Shown here: in pieces, positions 24,601 through 33,590 of the stretch
Layout of the letters: every line of letters starts with the position of its first letter
How positions within the stretch are numbered: the first letter of the stretch is position 1
Source: Liolophura sinensis
Lineage: Eukaryota > Mollusca > Polyplacophora > Chitonida > Chitonidae
Assembly: GCF_032854445.1 (NCBI RefSeq)
Contig: NW_027017964.1
Span: 124,001 to 188,000 of the forward strand
Direction: 5' to 3'
DNA length: 64,000 nucleotides
Made by a program: the position numbers and the translations under genes
Notes under the pieces: model-generated
Told to the model about the DNA's origin: nothing
The model's input: the letters and a program-made list of their open reading frames with translations, nothing else
Database searches by the model: none

Positions 24601-27089
24601 TAATGAAGTCATATCCTGAGGATTAGCGACACCACAGGAAACAAAGGGGGATTAAAGCCACCCATGATGATACCTACTTCACATGCTTGAATAACTTCAG
24701 CCATATTATATTTTGGAAAATTTTAAGATTTTAAGATCTGTTTTTCAGTATTTTCTTAAAAACCCGAAAATTAATTCCCTCGAACATATTTTTGGAGAAA
24801 ATCTGCGAAAATAAATTCCAGCGAATAATAAGTACTTTACAGCATGTATTGAAAAAATATACTTTCATGACTCTTGTAATGAAGTCAAGGGCACAAAAGA
24901 ATGAATGAATAATTATGACTTAACACTACTTTGGTAATATTGTGGCTAGGAACAAAGAATGAGTGAGTGCTTTGGGGTTAATGTCATACTTAAAAACTTT
25001 TTAGTCCACCACTCTCTGTGTCAACCAGTTGTCGCATTATCCTCTTTGATCTACCGCTCCCCGAAGCAGATGCTCTACCAACTAAGTGAGTTAGTGCTTG
25101 GGGTTTAACGTCGTACTCAACAAGTTTTCAGTCATATGACGACGAAGGAATCCTTAGGGTTTATGTAATGTGCCTCCTTGTAGCAGGACGGATTTCCACC
25201 GCTCTTTTATATAGTGCTGCTTGACTAAGACGATTTACTCAAGGCAAGTAAGCCGCCCCGCCCGAGCCATTATACTGATACGGGTCAATCAGTCGTTGCA
25301 CTATCCCCTTCATGCTGAACGCCAAGCGAGGAAGTTACAACTTCCTCTTTTAAAGTCTTAGGTGTGACTCGATCAAAGATTGATCCTGGATCTACCGGTC
25401 CTGAAGCGGACCTCTACCAACTGAGATATCACAGCAGATAGGAACAAAGGAAATTTAACTTTTTTGTCAGAAATTGTCACAATACGTGACATTATTACAA
25501 AAAAAAATGATAATAAAAATTGTTCTGCAGCCCACACTAATTTTCAAATATCTTCTGAGGGAAACCAAGTATCAATGGCCCAATGTTATGAAAATTCATA
25601 ACCCACCCCCTCCAAGAGAAAAAACAAAAAACAAACAACCCAGCCATTGTTACAAAACTTACCCATATAGCTAACTTTGCTCTGTTTCCATCCACGGTCA
25701 GTGTTTTCACTTTAAAATCCACACCTGTAACAAAATAGCAATAAACACTGCGAATTTCAGGTCTTTCATGTGAAATTTGCAAACTGCATCAATCATTTCA
25801 CCTCTTAAAAAGAGATGTATAAAGAATGGAGGACTTTACATGTACTCTTCATGTGAAAACGAATATGCTGTTTTACGTGCACTAGTAACATACCTATTGT
25901 GGCTGCTTGGTCAGGATCAAAAGTATCATCTGTGAACCTCAGTAAAAGGCTACAAACAGAAACACATCAACAATCGGGTTTATTTTATTGATTTATTGAT
26001 TGGTATTTAACCTTTTCGCATACTGTGATATGAAAGAATTAATTTCAGTGTAATTTATTCACTTTTTTCATTTGACTTTGGAGACAAAACTACACTGGTT
26101 GGAATAGCCAAATTAATTTCAAGGCTTCACAAAAAGAATACACAGGATAATCCCTTCAGAATATGGCTGCACAAGCACCATGCAAATATGTGAAAAGGTT
26201 AAAGAATTACCGTGATCAGAATATTTCCCAACCACCATAAATTTAGTGGAAGAGTAAAAATAAAATGGCTGAGGCATCAATCTCCATGAGCTGCCATTTT
26301 CCCAGTCGACCCAAAGCGAAGTGGTTTCAAGCCAATGTTTTGAAGCAGTGAAATCTTCAACATGTTCCTGGCACACACTGCCAATGTCACCTGCACCATG
26401 GTAAGGAGCATTTACTTGCAGTACCAGTCCAGAAAATTAAATGGAAATGAACATGGAGAGATGTAGTTTGCGACCAGGTATGTGTCCCAGGTTTGGCAGT
26501 TTCAAAATTATGATTATGGATTTCGGCATGACTTCAGGAAGATGAATAAAACACTTGTGTGCTAAAATGACTACTATTCACTTTTCATCAGCTATGTTGC
26601 TACTTACTGAATTGTGGATGTGTAAAAAGAATTCAAGTTCCTCGCCAAAATGTAAACATATGATAACAAAAGAAATTTGTTTATTTATTTATTTGATTGG
26701 TGCTTTACGCCGTACTCAAAAACATTTCACTTATACGACGGCCAGCATTATGATGGGAGGAAAACGGGAAACAAAAGAAATAAATATTTCTCAGAAAGTA
26801 TTAAGTGTTGAGCTTATGAGTATATCAAAAGAAACTAAATACTCCCTTCCCTGCATACGTATGAAACATGAGCTTTTAATACAATTACTGTGGATGACAT
26901 GTATCAAAAATGCCAAAAACTACGGGCCACTGACAGTGCCACAGTCATGTTGTTGTTGGGCAGATGTAATGGAAATACATGGCTTTTTCACTTGACATTG
27001 TTAGCATTCCGTACTGACCTTGATTTACCCACTCCACTTTCTCCAATAATTAAAATTTTTAGAGTTGTCAAAACCTCTGACTCATCCAT
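21657..27089 (-). CDS. RAB18: Ras-related small GTPase Rab18, seven exons, complete
   Basis: Rab18 is a membrane-associated small GTPase linked to lipid droplets and ER-Golgi traffic. Coding exons on the minus strand: 27089-27019, 25949-25894, 25724-25663, 24033-23961, 23324-23206, 22236-22111, 21761-21657, all GT-AG, summing to 612 bp (203 residues; human Rab18 has 206). Visible motifs: P-loop GESGVGKSS, switch I with [37 protein letters not shown] in switch II, GNKIDK as the guanine-specificity motif, and [10 protein letters not shown]. No frameshift is needed, unlike in neighbouring DUS3L. The C-terminus reads CSGYCFI, so the last cysteine is third from the end rather than fourth as in a CaaX box. 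MITE copies lie in the introns. Confidence 0.96.
21884..21990 (-). mobile_element. SINE family A fragment in RAB18 intron
   Basis: It contains gacagcattatgaagggaggaaaccaagcagagg and gaccatccgcagcttgctgacaggcctt. It lies between the last and penultimate exons. Confidence 0.6.
22485..22622 (+). mobile_element. SINE family A, 3' half with ATAAATAAATAAAT tail
   Basis: It contains gcaacctgcggatggtcgtgggtt, cacccaccataatgctggccgc and cgtataagtgaaatattcttgagtgcgg, ending in caatcaaataaataaataaatg. It lies in a RAB18 intron. Confidence 0.8.
23434..23650 (+). mobile_element. MITE-like family M1, copy 2, in RAB18 intron
   Basis: The ends ctaattcctcaaccttttcacat and atgcgaaagggttgaaaaattac pair as inverted repeats; the interior matches the copies at 19694 and 26005. 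Confidence 0.7.
24960..25435 (+). mobile_element. SINE family B: a truncated copy followed by a near-complete copy
   Basis: The second copy runs from about 25090 (tgagttagtgcttggggtttaacgtcgtact) to a tRNA-like end near 25430 (ctctaccaactgagatatc, the complement of an A-box region). The first (24960-25085) has the same start and the same tRNA-like end but lacks the middle. A fragment of this family also lies at 43836-43943. It is in a RAB18 intron. Confidence 0.7.
26005..26211 (+). mobile_element. MITE-like family M1, copy 3, in RAB18 intron
   Basis: It has aaccttttcgcata at the left and tatgtgaaaaggttaaagaattac at the right as inverted ends, with the shared interior (ggagacaaaactacactgg, cttcacaaaaagaa). 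Confidence 0.65.
26676..26770 (-). mobile_element. SINE family A, 3' fragment
   Basis: It contains tttatttatttatttgattggtgctttacgccgtactcaaaaacatttcacttatacgacggccagcattatg and then breaks off. It lies in the first RAB18 intron. Confidence 0.75.
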
Positions 27090-27724
27090 GCTGAAATATT
27101 TCGCTGAAACAACGGACAGGAACTTTTTCTTTATCCAAATTTTGTCATCATCCAGCCACTTATCGAAATGATGAGTCGCAGTTGCCAGTGATATGTGAAC
27201 GACGTCATCAATTTGTGCGAGGTGCCTATCCCTAATTCAAATGAAACGGGAGACTTGATTGGTCAATTTCAGAAGCTCTTCGGCAGACATTTGCAAATGT
27301 TCTGTAAAGGCGGGTGCTGCAAAAGACGTGAATTTGACCAGTGCGTATTTCAATGCACAGTTGTACTAGCACAGTCTGTGTGTAGATTTCACTTTGTATA
27401 GCAAGAACTGCGATGAGTATGTTTTTAAGCTGTCTTTGTGGATTTGTATGTTAAAAGCAATAACAAGTTTTTATTCATCAGTTTTCGTTTAGTTTTTGCA
27501 GGTGTTTCTGTTTGTCTTTGATTTTCTGACAGTTTATTTTTTTCTTATCTGTATTGTATTAGTCAATTGTTTCCCATACTACGTCGGATTTCCGTTTTGT
27601 CCAAAGTTATCCACAGTCGGATTACGCGCCTATTGTCAGAACAACAAAAACTTAGAAAATGTTCTTGTTTTATCATGTTTATCATTTAGGGCCTATGAAC
27701 TTTCTAGATGATTACTAACATATT
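27090..27724. other. RAB18 5' flank, probable promoter/5' UTR; no other gene seen
   Basis: This is directly upstream of the RAB18 start codon on the minus strand, so the core promoter and 5' UTR should lie here. I cannot point to a specific promoter element. The short open frames have no recognisable content. Confidence 0.4.
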
Positions 27725-28425
27725 CCAGCCCTAGCCCTGATGGGCTGTCTCTTCATCCTGAAGGATAACGGCCCAGATGCCAACAATGGTACCTGTCATA
27801 TAACTGTACCTGCATTACACGCTGTCTGTCACACATCAGTAATGAGCAGGTAAAAAGTGTCGGTTCTTTTTATTCTCATCTTGACCAGATCTGCTCTCTT
27901 ACGATCGCTGGTAAATCTGACAGAGCCAAAAACTACATGGCCATTGTTGCTAGGCACCTATCACAACTGCCATGTTGATCTCGCAAGTTCTTGATAACTC
28001 ACTTTACCTGGTGAGAAAATCATTTGGCTGCTCTCGAGTAAAGACGTAAAGAGCCGATGTTGACTGAAGTCAACCACAACAAACCCATGGATGGACCCTA
28101 GAGCCACGGAATGATTTTCTCGCGTGGTTATCGAGAACTTGGAAGATCAACATGGCGATTGTGTTAGGTGCCTAGCAACAATGGCTTTTGTAGATTTTGG
28201 CTCAGTTGGATTTACCAGTGATCGGAAGATGGGTCATCTGGCTGAGATGAGAATTTCGGTCAACTACTAATTTTTATCCACCCCAATATTGATGTGTGAT
28301 GGACAGCATGTAAAGCAGGTACGGTTATATGACAGGTACATGTTCACTGTAGCATTGTTGTCATCAGGGCTGTTATCCTTTAGGATGAAAAGGCGGCCGA
28401 TCAGATCTAATCCACTCAAAGTGGG
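27725..28425. repeat. Large imperfect palindrome, ~290-bp arms, ~110-bp centre
   Basis: The block gggctgtctcttcatcctgaaggataacggcccagatg through gtgagaaaatcat on the left recurs, inverted and diverged, between about 28110 and 28425. Shared strings include aaggataac, ccattgttgctaggcacct and gccatgttgatct. Both arms contain a piece resembling one coding segment (LFILKDN.PD.NN), so this may be an inverted duplication of a host exon. It ends about 90 bp outside the left end of element 1. Confidence 0.75.
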
Positions 28426-28503
28426 ACAGCCATGAGAATACGCATCATATGGTAGATAACTAAAAGTATGTGGACCTTCATGCGCATCTATTAACATTAC
28501 AAA
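28264..28503 (-). pseudogene. Exon-like host fragment of unknown gene
   Basis: On the minus strand an open stretch reads TLKFVMLIDAHEGPHTFSYL, then SHGCPTLSGLDLIGRLFILK and NNATVNMYLSYNRTCFTCC, with a non-random, extracellular-looking composition (cysteines, an N-x-T site). A diverged copy of the middle is in the left arm of the palindrome at about 27740-27840. I do not recognise the family. It abuts the left TIR of element 1, so the element may have inserted into or next to this host segment. Confidence 0.35.
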
Positions 28504-28517
28504 CTTCAGTGTAGCAG

Positions 28518-28846
28518 CAGGGAGGGCGAATGTACCAGCCAGTGGGGGAGGCGTGGGGCACGTGAGCGCCCCCCACCATGCTGTCCTTGGCCGGACCCCC
28601 CCTGGCGCGCTCCCCGGGGGGGCAAGAGCGCCCCCACCATGCTCTCCTTGGCCGGACCCCCCCTGGCGCTCGCCCGGCCTACATGCACAATTACCCCAAT
28701 TATTTGTGTACGCGAAACGCGCCCGGCCTACATGCACAATTACCCCAATTATTTGTGTACGCGAAACATTGCTTCCCGCGGGCCGGGCACGTACCAGGGC
28801 CCCCATGTTTTCGTATTAGAGAGATGCTGTAGATTAGGTATACTTA
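28518..28846 (+). repeat. Element 1 left terminal inverted repeat with internal tandem units
   Basis: It begins agcagcagg..gggcgaatg and runs to the 3' end of gene a. It holds two copies of a 57-bp GC-rich unit (ccaccatgctctccttggccgg...) and two copies of a 49-bp unit (acatgcacaattaccccaattatttgtgtacgcgaaac). The whole is the reverse complement of the right TIR core, but shorter. Confidence 0.9.
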
Positions 28847-29376
28847 GGATTCAGATTATCGTAGCTCTGCAGCTCGGCCACTACCTGTTTAAACTCTACA
28901 TCTGAAATAAGGCCATCTGACATTGCTGCGGACACCTGCGCGTGAATACTGTTTAGCTTGGCGTCAGCCAACAGCCGGATGTCGTTGTGTTTCTTAGCCT
29001 TCGCGCGGAGCCGCTTATTAATTAATTTTCCAGCTGCGCTAATGACGCCACACGCCAGCGCCGTTGCCTCCATTGCCAGCACCACGGGGGCGGCAAATAC
29101 AGTAGACAGCAGCCCGACGCCAGCCACCCCCAAACCGAAAGAGGCCGCGAGCATTGCTGAATCCAAAGCCTCGGAGGCGCCAACTGCGCGCTGGTATTTT
29201 TTGTACAAGGCTCGCCTGAGGTCCCGCTCAGATTCCAACCGTTTCTGTATATCCGATATATACCGCAAACGGTGGGCGTGGCCCGTCTGCTCCATATGAG
29301 GTGCGGTTGGGGTAACATCTGTTGCGGAGCCAGAAGTGTTTGCCTCATCGTCCGCGATGGTTGGATACAGACCCAT
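28834..29376 (-). CDS. Element 1 protein a: 180-aa helical protein with hydrophobic centre
   Basis: I chose the start MGLYPTIADDE because the element 2 counterpart begins similarly (MGRLYPAISDED). In order: an acidic N-terminus; a charged helix (IQKRLESERDLRRALYKKYQ) at about 40-62; a glycine- and alanine-rich hydrophobic segment (LGVAGVGLLSTVFAAPVVLA) at about 80-110; then a basic stretch with KAKKHNDIRLLA. The centre could insert in or disrupt membranes, but the function is unknown. I recall similar hypothetical proteins in coral genomes next to the same neighbours (not checked). Its 3' end overlaps the inner edge of the left TIR. It is the last of the minus-strand run c-b-a. No frame break is visible. 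Confidence 0.75.
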   Translation of the reverse strand: MGLYPTIADDEANTSGSATDVTPTAPHMEQTGHAHRLRYISDIQKRLESERDLRRALYKKYQRAVGASEALDSAMLAASFGLGVAGVGLLSTVFAAPVVLAMEATALACGVISAAGKLINKRLRAKAKKHNDIRLLADAKLNSIHAQVSAAMSDGLISDVEFKQVVAELQSYDNLNPKYT

Positions 29377-29410
29377 TATAAACCGAATTGTTGTTATGGC
29401 AAAGCATAAA

Positions 29411-30229
29411 TTATGGCAAAGCATAAATTATATCTAAATCGTCCTCAAACGTGCTGACCCGAAGGCGGCGAAGCCGAACGCCGGACTCCAGATACAGAGT
29501 CCCTACGTCCATGCGGTCGGCTATCGTAACCTTTACATTATCGAGAGAGCTGTTAGCGATCGCTTTCTGCTGCGGTTGCGTTTTTACCATTATTCGGAGC
29601 TCCTTTCCATCGTGTTCGGACGGCCATCTGATTTTCAGCCCTGGGAGCAGAAATGTAGCGAGATCAGAGGCCACCCCTAGTTTTAGGTCCATGATAATGA
29701 TGGACCCCTGGTTTATTTCTAACGCGGCTCGGAAATCTGTATTCGCGTTCAGGCGTACGTCGTTCTTCGCAGCGGCCAGTGTGAAGTGCCCTGCTGTTTC
29801 TAGAGCAACAAGACAGGTGTCGCTCGGCGTATACGACACGAATGTGAGCCCGGTGTTGAAAACCTTCTTGACCTCGGATTTAGTGGTTTGGACGGACATC
29901 GGCGTCACGAGCACATCGATAAGCCAATCGGGCTCGCGGGATCTGGCAAGGACAAATCGGTCATCACGGCGGACTAAGGAGAGTTTTTGATGCTCTATCG
30001 CCTCTGAAGGTGGCCTGCGCCCACCGATTGCAGCCGAGACGTCTTGAAGGGAATCAAACGTAGCGACAGCTTCTTGCCGCCCCACGTTAATCTTTTTTCG
30101 GCTGTAGAAGCCATTTTCGAACTGAAGGGCGTAAATCTTACCAGGTTGCCCGGGGAGCTCAAAATCCGTCGTGTCAGACAGGTCAGATAGTGACAGACAT
30201 GTAGAACTGGGACCGGTCGAGTCAACCAT
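29411..30229 (-). CDS. Element 1 protein b: 272-aa protein of unknown function
   Basis: An intact frame starting MVDSTGPSST. No known motif was recognised; the alternation of short hydrophobic and charged runs suggests a beta-rich protein, as expected of a structural or virion protein (inference). The N-terminal block SLSDL, FELPGQPGKIYALQFENG, RKK is conserved in the element 2 copy (44928-45755) and in a duplicated fragment at 46356-46586. The stop of gene c and the start of gene b are separated by only two bases (30230-30231), so the two are probably co-transcribed. Gene a follows after a 34-bp gap. Confidence 0.78.
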   Translation of the reverse strand: MVDSTGPSSTCLSLSDLSDTTDFELPGQPGKIYALQFENGFYSRKKINVGRQEAVATFDSLQDVSAAIGGRRPPSEAIEHQKLSLVRRDDRFVLARSREPDWLIDVLVTPMSVQTTKSEVKKVFNTGLTFVSYTPSDTCLVALETAGHFTLAAAKNDVRLNANTDFRAALEINQGSIIIMDLKLGVASDLATFLLPGLKIRWPSEHDGKELRIMVKTQPQQKAIANSSLDNVKVTIADRMDVGTLYLESGVRLRRLRVSTFEDDLDIIYALP

Positions 30230-30231
30230 TA

Positions 30232-30894
30232 TTATGTCGTGATTTCTAGGGCCGCGCTTAGGTAACTGGTATCGAGACGCTTGCCGCTTATATCTAAAAG
30301 CGAGACCGTCAGCTTTGTCACGTATTCTCTACGCAAATTTTTGAACTGGGGGTTAGGGAAGGAAGCCGTCTTCCCGCAGTTGATCCCTTCGCCGGTCGCC
30401 GCGATGGCCCTAAGTAACGTTGAACCGCTACTGGTATCAGACGCGATCCTCACGTTTTCTGAGGTGCTCAGTTCGTCCAGATGCACAAATATTTCTTTGT
30501 GTGGAACCAAGTCGGGCCATTGATCAGCTTCCGTAGTGCCATTTCTGGGCATCAACCCGTCGGTGAATCCCAATATGGGGGCCAGCTCTTGCAGCATTAG
30601 GAAGGATTTGCCAGGGAGGCTTAGGGTTAGGCGGCCCGTAGCTTCGTTCATTTTCAGCGAAACGACAAGGGGGCGGAAGATTACCTTGTCCAGCGTACAA
30701 ACATTATAGTAACCCCTCGGCACTTCAACCCGTTCGCCATCAAGCAGGAAGCCCACTCCTGGGTGAATATTCACCCAGGCAGGGTAGAATGTTATTTCGC
30801 GGAGGGCAATTTTTAGGCAGCCGTGACGGTTGTCAAGAGCCTGTGGCAGCTCCGAGGAGGAGCCGTTTTGAATATTAGTGAGAGTTACGAACAT
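30232..30894 (-). CDS. Element 1 protein c: 220-aa putative minor capsid-like protein
   Basis: Intact frame starting MFVTLTNIQNGSSSELPQAL. The C-terminal pattern FPNPQFKNL followed by TKLTVSLLDISGKRL resembles the end of small capsid (penton/minor capsid-like) proteins of adintoviruses and Polintons, where a NP-[YF] motif precedes a D-x-x-G-[KR] turn. That match is by eye and weak. The start codon lies 22 bp from the start of divergent gene d, too close for two conventional promoters, so a shared or internal promoter is likely. Element 2 carries two tandem copies of this gene. Confidence 0.72.
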   Translation of the reverse strand: MFVTLTNIQNGSSSELPQALDNRHGCLKIALREITFYPAWVNIHPGVGFLLDGERVEVPRGYYNVCTLDKVIFRPLVVSLKMNEATGRLTLSLPGKSFLMLQELAPILGFTDGLMPRNGTTEADQWPDLVPHKEIFVHLDELSTSENVRIASDTSSGSTLLRAIAATGEGINCGKTASFPNPQFKNLRREYVTKLTVSLLDISGKRLDTSYLSAALEITT

Positions 30895-30916
30895 CTTGTA
30901 TTCCTACGGTAATAGA

Positions 30917-32209
30917 ATGAACAGAGAGGCGTTTACTTTTAATAGGGGGGCGACCTATAAGGCCGGGTCATTCTATGCTGTTCAAACCCACGCAGAACAG
31001 CTGACGCAAACAGACATTTACGCGCAGGAGGGCAAGGCCTTTCAGGCCCAGTTCGCGGATGTATTTTCGAAGTACCGCCTGCCCAAGGTAACCAGCTATT
31101 CCATCGTTCAGGCCTGGAACACCAACCCAATGCAGTTCTGGCAGAATCAGGTGAATTTCGCGGTCTGGTGCGCAACGACGGGCTGTGGAGTATCCGCCAA
31201 AGACCATCTTCTCGCCGCCGATCCGCGCATAAAGGCCTTGTACGCATTTCACGTCTACTATCAGGTCCGACGGGTTTTGGAGGAGATCAAAGCCCCGCTA
31301 CCGCAAGACAGAGCATGGGACTGGCTAAATAATCCCTACGACCGGCGGGGTTATGAAAGGATCTGCGGAGAGTTTCGGGTGTCACCGCACACAGACTGGA
31401 GGCGAGGTGGGGGCGCCAATCACGGACTCGGGGTGGCATACAACTACTGGACGAACCGCGGCTACCACCCAATCGGTGACGGCAGTTTTGATCCGGGCAG
31501 GATGACGTTCCCGAAGACGTTCGGCAAGCTCCACGTCGATTACATTGAACAGGACAGCGTAGACGCCTGGGGGTCGTTTATTGTTGAAACATCCTCTGGA
31601 TTCACGCAGCCTGGTGTGGAGCGCTTGAACGATTCCATCCGGACCTACGTATGGGCCATATTAGGCGCCCAAGCGCAAACGAGGACGCGTATTCTTGGGA
31701 CGGGAACAGCATTCGATGCACAAAAGCAGTTCTTCGCCAATGTGGAAGACGCCATTGCCTCTCCAGTCGATCTCCCCTCAGCAATCAAACGGTACCAGGA
31801 CGTTCTACAATACGCCGGCAGCGTGGTCGACTTTGTGTTCGGTATAGGCCTTTACATGGCTCCCAGCGACATGTTGCTGCGGATCGGCCAGATAGCCAAC
31901 TACAATAACAAAATCGTCGTGGCCACAGAAGAACAGAAGCTAGGTTCTAACGAGGGTGTGAACGACATAGTGCCGCCCACTTTGCAGCCCGCAAAGCGGG
32001 CAGATAGGGGGATTGTAAAGCCGCAAGAGACTGTGCCGCACAGCCCTGTTGTTCCTGTTCCTGTTCTTGTTCCTTCGGAACAGGGACAACAGCAACAACA
32101 GCTCCGCGCGGCGGATTCATTTCCGTTAGCGCAATATAACCACGAAGCGGAAAAGACAGCCCTCGTGGTGGCCGGGGTGGCCATCGGTTTACTGCTGTTA
32201 TGGCATTAA
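30917..32209 (+). CDS. Element 1 protein d: 430-aa conserved protein with C-terminal membrane anchor
   Basis: The start MNREAFTFNRGATYKAGSFY is favoured over an upstream in-frame ATG because the element 2 copy starts at the equivalent MNTAAYRFNREATYKAGAFH. The first 350 residues are soluble-looking (DYIEQDSVDAWGSF, SSGFTQPGVERLNDSIRTYV, LGTGTAFDAQKQF). A proline/glutamine-rich low-complexity stretch follows, then a C-terminal hydrophobic segment (TALVVAGVAIGLLLLWH), consistent with a tail anchor. Function unknown; a virion or membrane protein is an inference. The 3' end overlaps convergent gene e by 12 bp. A TTC-loop hairpin (32069-32081) lies in the low-complexity coding part. Confidence 0.8.
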   Translation: MNREAFTFNRGATYKAGSFYAVQTHAEQLTQTDIYAQEGKAFQAQFADVFSKYRLPKVTSYSIVQAWNTNPMQFWQNQVNFAVWCATTGCGVSAKDHLLAADPRIKALYAFHVYYQVRRVLEEIKAPLPQDRAWDWLNNPYDRRGYERICGEFRVSPHTDWRRGGGANHGLGVAYNYWTNRGYHPIGDGSFDPGRMTFPKTFGKLHVDYIEQDSVDAWGSFIVETSSGFTQPGVERLNDSIRTYVWAILGAQAQTRTRILGTGTAFDAQKQFFANVEDAIASPVDLPSAIKRYQDVLQYAGSVVDFVFGIGLYMAPSDMLLRIGQIANYNNKIVVATEEQKLGSNEGVNDIVPPTLQPAKRADRGIVKPQETVPHSPVVPVPVLVPSEQGQQQQQLRAADSFPLAQYNHEAEKTALVVAGVAIGLLLLWH

Positions 32210-33503
32210 CCAGTTCCGAACGGCTATGAGTAATAGGCCGCCTACTGCGACGACTAGGGCCCAGACATTGTCGGCCAACCACCCAGCCGTTTTTCCGAGA
32301 AGGTTCAAGAGCCAGGATACCAAGAGCCAGGATACGATACTGCCAATTATCCCTGGAATCGCTGCGGCCGCCTTCCCAGCCAGCTTGCCAAGGGCCCGTG
32401 GGAGGGACTGGAGATGCTTTTTCACCCACTCTTTGACACCGCGCCCGTCCTCTGGTTTAGGAGACGGCGTGCCCCCGCCACCAGACCCGCCGCTCAGCGC
32501 TAGCTTCAACGCAAGCGTTATTGTCGAGATCGCCATCCCAATAGCTGTGAGAATGGACACGATTGCTACCCCCTGCTCACGGAAGAGGGTACGAACTCTC
32601 TCGGCCAGTGTGGTGTCCTTGTGGAGGATGCGATCGATGGTCTCCCTAATGCGGCTTATTTGCGTTCGCAGGGCCTCGCCCGTTGCAGAGGCTGCTTCGA
32701 GCCGGGCCGCCCTTTCGTCCTCGAGGTTCCGTATTCGTTCGGCGATCCGACGCCGGGCGAAATCATCAACACCGTCGGTGTTGGCCTCTTCCAACTTCTG
32801 TTTCTGTTTAGCTAATTCTCTATCGATTGCCGACAGCTTGTCTAGGTTATTCGTGTGCTCTCCGCAAATGGTTTGCAGAGCCATGTCTAGCCCCCTGAGT
32901 TCCCGAAGGGGGAGCGGCGGATCGTTCATCGTTTCAAGAACACGCCCGACCTCACTATCCGTGAAGCTGGTTTCCACAGCTTCTATGGTCTCTGTCGCAG
33001 GCTGGTTTAAATCCTTCAGCTCCATGGTATCTGCCGCGGCGGCCGCGGCACCAATCTTATCGCTCGCCGTCTGCAGGGCTCTGACCGCTTCCGGAGGCAA
33101 GGTTGCCTTCCCTGGCTTCCAGCCTTTAAAGCCAAGCTCTTGGATCGCCGCGGAACCGCCGGCCTTGCTGTATAATGAGGAGAGCGCTAGTGGTTCCCCC
33201 GTCTTTAAGTTTATAAGCCTCAGGTCTGGAATGCGAAGAGCTGGAGACGCCCATCTACGAGCACAAACTTGTTGGAATGCCGCCCCCGTTCAGGGGTAAG
33301 CCCCATGTCCGCAAAGAAGTTGTAATAGTCATCCACGGCAGCCCGCGTCAACTCTCTTAGAAGACTTGATCGGTTGCTTGTTTCTGTCGCGGTATTGTTT
33401 ACAATGTCATTGTGGCGCACGAACTGCATAGGTGGTGGTGGATCATCATCGTCCAGGATCTTCCGGGGGGTCCGGCCGGTCGTCATAATCGCCGATGTCG
33501 GCC
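32198..33503 (-). CDS. Element 1 protein e: coiled-coil membrane protein, frameshifted
   Basis: The main frame (32198-33100 and upstream) has an acidic N-terminal part, a long charged coiled coil (QKQKLEEANTDG, RRIAERIRNLEDERAARLEA), a hydrophobic helix (AIVSILTAIGMAISTITLAL), a glycine/proline linker and two C-terminal hydrophobic segments around GIIGSIVSWLLVSWLLNLLG and WALVVAVGGLLLIAV. Comparison with element 2 (48531-49898), where one frame covers most of the gene, shows that the 88-codon frame at 33220-33486 is its N-terminal part. The frame breaks near 33225 and again near 33460-33475 in a C-run. The start MADIGDYDD at 33503 matches MADFNFDK in element 2. Similar proteins are abundant in coral genomes (recalled). 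Function unknown, perhaps a viral membrane protein. Confidence 0.75.
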
Positions 33504-33590
33504 ATTGCCCGAATTAAACACTTGTTTCTATGTCTTTAACATAATAACTCTTTAACATAATAGCACTTTAACATAATAGCACCAATACCA
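33504..33590 (+). promoter_or_regulatory. Candidate bidirectional promoter with triple repeat
   Basis: This 87-bp AT-rich gap between divergent gene e and the capsid gene holds three iterations of ctttaacataata (about 33533, 33551 and 33568). It is one of the few real intergenic gaps in a tightly packed element, so a late-gene promoter is plausible. Element 2 has a shorter gap (49899-49942) without the triple repeat. Confidence 0.45.

Noticed and set aside
28267-28806. A 179-codon frame spanning the left TIR and flank
   Set aside because: It joins GC-rich TIR sequence to a host fragment; only the part outside the TIR (28264-28503) looks protein-like.
32226-33299. A 357-codon plus-strand frame opposite gene e
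   Set aside because: Antisense shadow of the coiled-coil gene e, rich in Ser/Arg and not conserved in element 2.
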